Shown in pieces: positions 55,295 through 64,000 of a DNA stretch of 64,000 bases (positions are counted from its first letter, which is position 1; the number at the start of each line of letters is the position of its first letter). The position numbers and the translations under genes were made by a program. The stretch comes from Mycobacterium bourgelatii (GTDB taxonomy: Bacteria > Actinomycetota > Actinomycetes > Mycobacteriales > Mycobacteriaceae). The stretch lies in assembly GCF_010723575.1 (NCBI RefSeq), contig NZ_BLKZ01000001.1, positions 3,720,001 to 3,784,000 on the forward strand, given 5' to 3'. The notes under the pieces are model-generated. The model did not search any database. It worked only from the letters and a program-made list of their open reading frames with translations, and had not been told where the DNA came from.

Positions 55295-55460
55295 CAAGGC
55301 TCCTCCGGCCGACGTCGATGTCGTGTGTATCCCCCGAGGCTTCCGTCGCCAGATCGCCCTCATACGTCGGGATGTCGTGGATCAGCCCATCACGGTACCC
55401 ACGGTCCAGATGGAGGCGTCGAGGTCACCCTCGTCGAGCGACCGCCGCGCGCGGAAGAAA

Positions 55461-55535
55461 TGGTGGGCGCGGACGGTATCGAACCGCCGACCGCTGGTGT
55501 GTAAAACCAGAGCTCTACCACTGAGCTACGCGCCC
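55461..55535 (-). tRNA. tRNA-Val, anticodon TAC, CCA encoded
   Basis: Read on the minus strand it begins GGGCGCGTAGCTCAGTGG and folds as a cloverleaf: acceptor GGGCGCG/CGCGCCC, anticodon stem CTGGT/ACCAG with loop TTTACAC giving anticodon TAC, and T arm GGCGG-TTCGATA-CCGTC. Discriminator A and an encoded CCA follow at 55461-55463. It reads GUA codons. It lies between the APH kinase gene and ahpE. Confidence 0.95.
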
Positions 55536-55586
55536 TATGCCCCGGCGCAGCAGGCTACACGCCGAAGGGCCAAGCACCCAAAACGG

Positions 55587-56048
55587 TCAGGACTTCAACG
55601 CTGCCAGAGCGTCGGTCCAGGCCCGTTGATCGCGGGACTCACCGGGCTGCTTCATCTCCGCAAACCGGATGATCCCCGACCGGTCGACCACAAAGGTACC
55701 TCGGTTGGAAACGCCGGCCACGTCGTTGAAGACGCCGTAGGCCTGGCTCACCGCACCGTGCGGCCAGAAGTCGGACAATACCGGGAACAGAAACCCGTTC
55801 TGGGTGGACCAGACCTTGTGCGTCGGCGGCGGGCCCACCGAAATCGCCAGCACGGCGCTGTCGTCGTTTTCGAACTCCGGCAGGTGGTCGCGCACCTGGT
55901 CCAACTCGCCCTGACAGATCCCCGTGAACGCCAGCGGAAAGAACACCAGCAGCACGTTCTTCTTGTCCTTGTACGAACTCAGCGTGACGCGCTGTTGATT
56001 CTGGTCGCGCAACGTGAAGTCGGGGGCGGGGACTCCGAGTTCCAGCAT
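55587..56048 (-). CDS. ahpE: One-Cys peroxiredoxin AhpE
   Basis: A 153-residue peroxiredoxin. The peroxidatic Cys45 is in FPLAFTGICQGEL, the Thr two or three residues before is kept, and the conserved Arg lies in the C-terminal half (SNRGTFVVD region and KQPGESRDQRAW). AhpE of M. tuberculosis reduces fatty-acid hydroperoxides and peroxynitrite. Its ATG overlaps the upstream stop by one base (TGATG). Confidence 0.95.
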   Translation of the reverse strand: MLELGVPAPDFTLRDQNQQRVTLSSYKDKKNVLLVFFPLAFTGICQGELDQVRDHLPEFENDDSAVLAISVGPPPTHKVWSTQNGFLFPVLSDFWPHGAVSQAYGVFNDVAGVSNRGTFVVDRSGIIRFAEMKQPGESRDQRAWTDALAALKS

Positions 56049-56470
56049 CAGCGCCGCCCGGCCCGGGTCTTCGGCTGCACCAGCCGGCTTGCGCTCCAGT
56101 TGCCCAAGTTGACCGACGACGTCGGCACCAGACCCGCGGTGGGTGCGGCCTCGGCGATCTCGGCGGGCAGCACATGCCCCGGCCGACCCGTCTTCGGCGT
56201 CAGCACCCAGATCACGCCGTCATCGGCGAGCGGGCTGATCGCGTCCATCAGGGTGTCCACCAAGTCTCCGTCACCGTCGCGCCACCACAGCAGGACGACA
56301 TCGACAACCTCGTCGGTGTCCTCGTCGAGCAAGTCGGCACCACAGGCCTCCTCGACCGCTGCGCGGATATCGTCGTCAGTGTCTTCGTCCCAGCCCCACT
56401 CCTGGACAACTTGGTCTCGTTGGATGCCCAGCTTGCGAGCGTAGCTCGGGGCGTGATCCGCCGCGACCAC
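56048..56470 (-). CDS. DUF3052 protein (Rv2239c-like)
   Basis: A 140-residue acidic protein with RKLGIQRDQVVQEWGWDEDTDDDI and the VDVVLLWWRDGDGDLVDTLMDAI segment, typical of the actinobacterial DUF3052 family. I choose GTG at 56470 because a strong ribosome binding site (AAGGGAGG) lies seven bases upstream; the longer reading from an ATG at 56506 has none. Function unknown; genetically tied to ahpE by overlap. Confidence 0.85.
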   Translation of the reverse strand: MVAADHAPSYARKLGIQRDQVVQEWGWDEDTDDDIRAAVEEACGADLLDEDTDEVVDVVLLWWRDGDGDLVDTLMDAISPLADDGVIWVLTPKTGRPGHVLPAEIAEAAPTAGLVPTSSVNLGNWSASRLVQPKTRAGRR

Positions 56471-56545
56471 CGTGGAACCTCCCTTACCCAACGGATGCGA
56501 TGGCAATTATCGTCGCACAACCAGCACCCTGCCGGAATCTCCGTC

Positions 56546-57148
56546 TTAGTAGTACGTCTTGCAGATTTTGATCGCCTTTGACCTGGCGTCGTTGAGTTGA
56601 TTGACCCGCCGGTTGAACTCCCCCGTCGGCTGGTGGGTCGCGATGGCGTTCGCGACGGCCCGCGAAGCGTCACTGTACGCGTTGAGCGCATCGCGCAATT
56701 CGGGGCTTATCGCTTCGGTAATGCTGTTCGTCACGGCCGTGGCGCTGTTGTTCGACGCTTCGATGGCCGGCCCCTCAGTGGGGCCGGTGTTCCGGTTTGC
56801 GTTGAACGCCTCGACGAAGGCGTTGACCTTGTCGATGGCCTCGTTGCTGGTGGTGGCGAGCGTGTCACAGGAATTGTGGATCGCCTTGGTTGTCAGAGAC
56901 ACCTGCCGTTGCGACTCCCGGACGCTGGACGTCGCAATCGACGCCGACACCGACGCCGACACCGACGAGCGATAGGCGGGCGCCACTGCGGTATCCGGCG
57001 TGGCCGAACCTTCGGTGACCTTGGTACACCCCACGATCCCCAGCAACACAGCCGCTACAGAGCCGAGCGCCAGGGCACCTCGCCGACGGTCACGGAAGGG
57101 AGAAAACCCCCCGTGCGTGCGAGGGACGGCACGCCATCCGATGAGCAC
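56546..57148 (-). CDS. Predicted lipoprotein (Rv2240c-like)
   Basis: A 200-residue protein with a basic N terminus of about 25 residues, a hydrophobic stretch (GALALGSVAAVLLGIVGC) and a lipobox ending at Cys41, then a Ser/Ala-rich tether and an alpha-helical domain with two further cysteines (HNSCDTLAT and KICKTYY). Function unknown. ATG start at 57148; the gene runs away from aceE. Confidence 0.8.
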   Translation of the reverse strand: MLIGWRAVPRTHGGFSPFRDRRRGALALGSVAAVLLGIVGCTKVTEGSATPDTAVAPAYRSSVSASVSASIATSSVRESQRQVSLTTKAIHNSCDTLATTSNEAIDKVNAFVEAFNANRNTGPTEGPAIEASNNSATAVTNSITEAISPELRDALNAYSDASRAVANAIATHQPTGEFNRRVNQLNDARSKAIKICKTYY

Positions 57149-57310
57149 GGCTAGAAACGTTACCGGTTCCCGTCAGCAACTCAATCCCCACGCACATCAG
57201 AAGCAACCGAGAGCCGTGGCTATCCGCATCGGACACGAGTGCGGCACGATAGGGGGTGGATCACTCGAGTTGCCCCTAAACAGCATCCCCCGCCGACTGA
57301 GGAGCGGAAG

Positions 57311-60103
<2,793 letters not shown>

Positions 60104-60150
60104 CCAGCGTTTCGCGGCCGCACCCGCCGCCCGTCGCCGCCCCCGCCCGC

Positions 60151-60212
60151 CGCCGAGCGTCACGCCAGCGCAACGCTCACCGCTCAACGCCACGCCAACG
60201 TGACGCTCGGCG
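60151..60212. repeat. Palindromic intergenic repeat, copy D
   Basis: CGCCGAGCGTCA (60151-60162) and TGACGCTCGGCG (60201-60212) are perfect 12-bp complements separated by 38 bases. The core CGCCGAGCGT is that of copies A and C. It lies downstream of aceE, about 100 bases before mabR, and could terminate aceE transcription. Confidence 0.6.
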
Positions 60213-60308
60213 AACCGGCACGCGCGCCCAACCGCCATGCGCCCGGCCGCCCGAGCAACCACTCCGCATCCCCCCACCGAGTTAGCGGAAACTGCCATAA
60301 AAAAGGCG

Positions 60309-60320
60309 TAGGTTTTAGGA
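60309..60320 (+). promoter_or_regulatory. Possible leaderless promoter of mabR
   Basis: TAGGTT (60309-60314) fits the mycobacterial -10 pattern TANNNT and ends six bases before the GTG start at 60321, the spacing seen when transcription starts on the first base of the start codon. The GGAG directly against the GTG is too close to be a normal ribosome binding site. Confidence 0.45.
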
Positions 60321-61649
60321 GTGAGCGACAATAACTTCGGCCAACCCGCGCGGCCTGGGTCTCTCAAATCCCCCCTCGAACTGGTGGACGCGGTACCCGA
60401 GTCGCTGCTGCGCAGATTGAAGAACTACTCCGGTCGACTGGCCACCGAAGCGGTCTCGGCCATGCAGGAACGGTTGCCGTTCTTCGCCGAATTGGAGGCC
60501 TCGCAACGCGCCAGCGTCGCCCTGGTCGTGCAGACGGCCGTCGTCAACTTCGTCGAGTGGATGAACGACCCGCACAGCAACGTCAGCTACACCGCGCAGG
60601 CATTCGAATTGGTACCCCAGGACCTGACCCGACGCATCGCCCTGCGCAACACCGTGGAGATGGTGCGGGTCACGATGGAATTCTTCGAAGAAGTGGTGCC
60701 GCTGCTGGCCCGCTCCGAAGAGCAGTTGACCGCGCTGACCGTCGGCATCCTGAAGTACAGCCGCGACCTGGCGTTCACCGCCGCCACCGCCTACGCCGAC
60801 GCCGCCGAAGCGCGAGGTACCTGGGACAGCCGGATGGAAGCGAGCGTCGTCGACGCGGTGGTCCGCGGTGACACCGGACCCGAACTGCTTTCCCGCGCAG
60901 CCGCATTGAACTGGGACACGACCGCTCCGGCGACGGTCGTCGTCGGCATCCCGGCACCCGGGCGCGACGGGTCAGACCCGCAGAGCGGCAGCGGACGGGC
61001 CAGCCAGACGGTGCGCGATATCGCCCTACGCCACGGCCGACAGGCGCTGACCGACGTCCACGGCACGTGGCTGGTGGCCATCGTGTCCGGCCCGGTGTCG
61101 CTGACCGACAAATTCACCAAGGAACTGCTGGACGCCTTTGCCGACGGCCCGGTGGTGATCGGGCCGACCGCGCCCATGCTGACGGCCGCGTATCACAGCG
61201 CCAGCGAAGCGATCTCGGGGATGAACGCCGTTGCTGGCTGGCGCGGCGCACCGCGTCCCGTACTGGCCCGTGAACTACTGCCGGAACGCGCCCTGATGGG
61301 CGACGCATCGGCGATCGTCGCACTCCACACCGACGTCATGCGGCCGCTGGCCGACGCCGGACCAACGCTCATCGAAACCCTCGACGTTTATCTGGATTGT
61401 GGCGGAGCTATTGAGGCTTGTGCCAGGAAGTTGTTCGTTCATCCAAACACCGTCCGCTACCGACTCAAACGGATCACCGACTTCACCGGCCGCGATCCCA
61501 CCCAACCGCGCGACGCGTATGTCCTGCGTGTGGCGTCGACCGTCGGTCAGCTCAACTACCCAACGCAAAACGCTAACGTCAATAACAATCAGGTCTCAGC
61601 CGCTCCGCCGCCGGTCAGAGGGGGTACGGTGAGCCCGTCTGGGCGATAG
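60321..61649 (+). CDS. mabR: PucR/CdaR-type regulator MabR
   Basis: A 442-residue regulator with an N-terminal helical part, a GGDEF-like/PucR middle domain (VVVGIPAPGRDG, LVAIVSGP) and a C-terminal helix-turn-helix (GGAIEACARKLFVHPNTVRYR, residues about 360-400). In M. tuberculosis Rv2242 (MabR) controls the FAS-II genes that follow and binds an inverted repeat upstream of fabD. A poorly ordered Asn/Pro-rich tail ends the protein. GTG start. Confidence 0.9.
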   Translation: MSDNNFGQPARPGSLKSPLELVDAVPESLLRRLKNYSGRLATEAVSAMQERLPFFAELEASQRASVALVVQTAVVNFVEWMNDPHSNVSYTAQAFELVPQDLTRRIALRNTVEMVRVTMEFFEEVVPLLARSEEQLTALTVGILKYSRDLAFTAATAYADAAEARGTWDSRMEASVVDAVVRGDTGPELLSRAAALNWDTTAPATVVVGIPAPGRDGSDPQSGSGRASQTVRDIALRHGRQALTDVHGTWLVAIVSGPVSLTDKFTKELLDAFADGPVVIGPTAPMLTAAYHSASEAISGMNAVAGWRGAPRPVLARELLPERALMGDASAIVALHTDVMRPLADAGPTLIETLDVYLDCGGAIEACARKLFVHPNTVRYRLKRITDFTGRDPTQPRDAYVLRVASTVGQLNYPTQNANVNNNQVSAAPPPVRGGTVSPSGR

Positions 61650-61702
61650 TGATTTATGCCTCACATCGCGGCCGGATCTCAAACATGTAGCTTACGAGGC
61701 TA

Positions 61703-61723
61703 TTTTGTAGGGTATCTACAAAA
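61703..61723. promoter_or_regulatory. MabR-type operator upstream of fabD
   Basis: TTTTGTAG-GGTAT-CTACAAAA is a perfect 8-bp inverted repeat with a 5-base spacer, about 67 bases before the fabD start, in an AT-rich tract. It contains the TTTTGT-N9-ACAAAA pattern I recall as the MabR site of the FAS-II promoter. A possible -10 (TAATCT) is at 61741-61746, just downstream, so binding here would lie at the -35 region. Confidence 0.75.
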
Positions 61724-61789
61724 ACCTAAGACGAGGTTCATAATCTGATACACCCCGCAAAACCCTCTTCACAGTGTTCTCTTAGACAC

Positions 61790-62698
61790 GTGATTGCGTT
61801 GCTTGCGCCCGGACAGGGCTCCCAGAGCGAAGGAATGCTGTCGCCGTGGCTGGAACTGCCCGGCGCGGCGGACCAGATTGCTGCATGGTCGAACGCCAGC
61901 GGTCTTGACTTGGCGCGACTGGGCACCACCGCGTCGATCGAGGAAATCACCGACACCGCGATCGCCCAGCCCCTGATCGTTGCCGCCACGCTGCTGGCTC
62001 ATCGGGAAATGACAAACCGTGGGCTGCTCAGCGGACGGGACTTCGTCGTCGCTGGTCACTCGGTCGGCGAGATCGCTGCCTATGCGATCGCCGGTGTGAT
62101 GCCCGCCGACGACGCCGTCGCGCTGGCCGCCACCCGCGGCGCGGAGATGGCCAAGGCCTGCGCCAGTGAGCCGACCGGGATGTCCGCGGTGCTCGGCGGC
62201 GACGAGACCGAGGTGCTGACCCGCCTCGAGCAGCTCGACCTGGTCCCCGCCAACCGCAACGCCGCCGGCCAGATCGTCGCCGCCGGTCGGTTGACCGCGC
62301 TGGAGAAGCTGGCCGAAGACCCGCCGGCCAAGGCCCGGGTGCGTACGCTGGGTGTTGCCGGCGCTTTCCACACCGAGTTCATGGCTTCGGCTCTGGACGG
62401 GTACTCCGCCGCAGCGCAGCGGATCACGGTCTCCGAGCCCACTGCGATGCTGCTGTCCAACCGCGACGGCAAGCCGGTGACTTCGGCGGCCGCGGCAATG
62501 GAGACGCTGGTCGCGCAACTCACCCAGCCGGTGCGCTGGGACCTGTGCACCGCCACCTTGCGTGAGCAGGGTGTCGAGGCGATCGTGGAGTTCCCCCCAG
62601 CGGGCACGCTCACCGGTATCGCCAAACGAGAACTTCGGGGGGTTCCGACGCGCGCCGTCAAGTCGCCCGCAGATCTGGACGAGTTGGCGAACCTCTAA
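61790..62698 (+). CDS. fabD: Malonyl-CoA:ACP transacylase FabD
   Basis: A 302-residue enzyme that loads malonate onto AcpM for mycolic-acid chain elongation. GQGSQ near the start, the active Ser91 in GHSVGE and His194 in GAFHTEF are present. GTG start; no clear ribosome binding site precedes it, and the upstream region holds the FAS-II promoter and operator. First gene of fabD-acpM-kasA. Confidence 0.95.
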   Translation: MIALLAPGQGSQSEGMLSPWLELPGAADQIAAWSNASGLDLARLGTTASIEEITDTAIAQPLIVAATLLAHREMTNRGLLSGRDFVVAGHSVGEIAAYAIAGVMPADDAVALAATRGAEMAKACASEPTGMSAVLGGDETEVLTRLEQLDLVPANRNAAGQIVAAGRLTALEKLAEDPPAKARVRTLGVAGAFHTEFMASALDGYSAAAQRITVSEPTAMLLSNRDGKPVTSAAAAMETLVAQLTQPVRWDLCTATLREQGVEAIVEFPPAGTLTGIAKRELRGVPTRAVKSPADLDELANL

Positions 62699-62769
62699 CT
62701 GCCGCTCGACCTAACCAACAAGTACGTCATTTCGATTTACACACAACACATTACGAAGGGAAGCAAGTC

Positions 62770-63117
62770 GTGGCCGTATCTCAGGAAGAAATCATCGCCG
62801 GTATTGCCGAAATCATCGAAGAGGTCACCGGTATCGAGCCCTCCGAGGTCACCCCGGAGAAGTCGTTCGTCGACGACCTGGACATCGACTCGTTGTCGAT
62901 GGTTGAGATCGCTGTGCAGACCGAGGACAAGTACGGCGTGAAGATCCCGGACGAGGACCTCGCCGGTCTGCGCACCGTCGGTGACGTCGTCGCCTACATC
63001 CAGAAGCTCGAGGAAGAGAACCCCGAGGCCGCCGAGGCGCTGCGGGCCAAGCTCGAGACCGAGAACCCCGAGGCTGTCGCCAACGTCAAGGCGAGGCTGG
63101 AAGCAGAAAGCAAGTGA
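62770..63117 (+). CDS. acpM: Meromycolate acyl carrier protein AcpM
   Basis: A 115-residue acyl carrier protein. The phosphopantetheine Ser41 lies in DIDSLSMVEI. A charged C-terminal extension of about 30 residues (Glu/Ala/Lys rich) beyond the usual ACP length is characteristic of mycobacterial AcpM. GTG start with GAAGGGAAG upstream. Its stop overlaps the kasA start. Confidence 0.97.
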   Translation: MAVSQEEIIAGIAEIIEEVTGIEPSEVTPEKSFVDDLDIDSLSMVEIAVQTEDKYGVKIPDEDLAGLRTVGDVVAYIQKLEEENPEAAEALRAKLETENPEAVANVKARLEAESK

Positions 63118-64000
63118 CCAAGCCTTCCACTGCTAATGGCGGTTACCCCAACGTTGTGGTAACCGCCGTCACAGCGACGACATCGCTCGCGCCTGACGTC
63201 GAAAGCACGTGGAAGGCTCTACTAGCTGGCGAAAGCGGCATTCGCGTCCTTGAAGACGACTTCGTCACTAAGTGGGACCTTCCCGTCAGGATTGGTGGCC
63301 ACCTCAAGGAGTCGGTCGACATCCACATGGGCAGGCTCGACATGCGCCGCATGTCGTACGTCCAGCGCATGGCCAAGTTCCTGAGCCAGAACCTTTGGGA
63401 ATCCGCTGGCACTCCGGAGGTTGACCCCGATCGGTTCAGCGTCGTGGTCGGTACCGGCCTGGGTGGTGCCGAACGGATCGTTGAGAGCTACGACCTTATG
63501 AATGAGGGCGGGCCCCGCAAGGTGTCCCCGCTCGCCGTTCAGATGATCATGCCTAACGGTGCTGCGGCGGTGGTTGGCTTGCAGCTCGGGGCCCGTGCCG
63601 GTGTCATCACTCCGGTGTCGGCCTGCTCGTCGGGCTCGGAGGCCATCGCTCACGCGTGGCGTCAGATCGTCATGGGCGACGCTGACGTCGCCGTGTGTGG
63701 CGGTGTCGAGGGCCCCATCGAAGCGTTGCCCATCGCGGCGTTCTCGATGATGCGGGCCATGTCGACGCGCAACGACGAACCCGAGCGTGCGTCGCGACCC
63801 TTCGACAAGGACCGTGACGGATTCGTGTTCGGCGAGGCCGGGGCGCTCATGCTCATCGAGACCGAGGAGCACGCCAAGGCCCGCGGCGCCAAGCCACTGG
63901 CACGCCTGATGGGTGCTGGCATAACCTCGGACGCTTTCCACATGGTGGCGCCCGCGGCGGACGGCGTTCGCGCCGGCCGCGCAATGACGCGCTCGCTGGA
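63114..64000 (+). CDS. kasA: Beta-ketoacyl-ACP synthase KasA (5' part)
   Basis: The first 295 residues of the KasA condensing enzyme; the rest lies beyond the window. The active Cys171 is in TPVSACSSGSEAI, and GTGLGGAERIVESYDLM and FDKDRDGFVFGEAG are typical. KasA extends meromycolic acid chains. GTG start overlaps the acpM stop (GTGA). Confidence 0.96.
   Translation, partial: MTKPSTANGGYPNVVVTAVTATTSLAPDVESTWKALLAGESGIRVLEDDFVTKWDLPVRIGGHLKESVDIHMGRLDMRRMSYVQRMAKFLSQNLWESAGTPEVDPDRFSVVVGTGLGGAERIVESYDLMNEGGPRKVSPLAVQMIMPNGAAAVVGLQLGARAGVITPVSACSSGSEAIAHAWRQIVMGDADVAVCGGVEGPIEALPIAAFSMMRAMSTRNDEPERASRPFDKDRDGFVFGEAGALMLIETEEHAKARGAKPLARLMGAGITSDAFHMVAPAADGVRAGRAMTRSL

Noticed and set aside
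55461..55535. tRNA-Val as an active integration site
   Set aside because: No integrase, no duplicated tRNA end and no phage genes are visible; kept only as a mild suggestion.

Overview
The window is 64 kb of high-GC chromosomal DNA from a slow-growing Mycobacterium. The evidence is two PE_PGRS genes, a mycolic-acid FAS-II cluster, glnA1-glnE-glnA2, tandem Hip1-type exported proteases and a type A RNase P RNA. From memory, the gene order follows the M. tuberculosis Rv2215 (dlaT) to Rv2245 (kasA) region on the same strand, but several inserted blocks make it clearly a different species (M. kansasii, marinum or szulgai-like; species not resolvable by eye).

Layout. 1-6030: lipoate metabolism (end of dlaT, an epimerase, an extra PhoD-like phosphoesterase, lipB, lipA, a DUF4191 membrane protein). 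6371-16687: nitrogen assimilation (RDD protein, glnA1, glnE, glnA2), interrupted by a PE_PGRS gene, a lipoprotein, an F420-type oxidoreductase and a hotdog protein. 16871-22985: exported proteases of the Hip1 type, a wax ester/TAG synthase and panB. 23131-26498: CYTH-CHAD protein, a small DUF2834 membrane protein bracketed by palindromic repeats, rnpB and a 2OG-Fe(II) oxygenase. 26525-33644: inserted block with a second PE_PGRS, an LCP-family ligase and a cyclase-ATPase. 33783-41197: RNase H/phosphatase, zinc-ribbon protein, Nif3-like protein and cobC in an overlapping operon, then ptkA-ptpA-SURF1 and cobD. 41307-55294: a DUF2236 protein followed by an accessory metabolic block (CDF transporter, glyoxalase, epoxide hydrolase, GMC oxidoreductase, a frameshifted cyclase-ATPase-LuxR regulator, SDR, nitroreductase, secreted protein, lipase, acyl-CoA dehydrogenase plus APH-type kinase) ending at a tRNA-Val. 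55587-64000: ahpE, a DUF3052 protein, a lipoprotein, aceE, mabR, and the FAS-II genes fabD-acpM-kasA, the last cut by the window edge.

How it fits together. DlaT and AceE are E2 and E1 of pyruvate dehydrogenase, LipB/LipA supply the lipoyl group, and DlaT and AhpE both belong to mycobacterial peroxide defence. GlnE adenylylates GlnA1. MabR sits just upstream of the FAS-II genes it is known to control, and a perfect inverted repeat of its operator type lies between them. PtkA and PtpA are a kinase/phosphatase pair.

The most unusual things seen are a family of intergenic palindromes sharing a CGCCGAGCGT core, two of which bracket one small gene and show a compensatory base-pair change; a single-base frameshift that cuts the LuxR domain off a large regulator; a collagen-like Gly-X-X tract joining the two domains of the RNase H/phosphatase; and a glnE-hotdog-F420 oxidoreductase overlapping operon.
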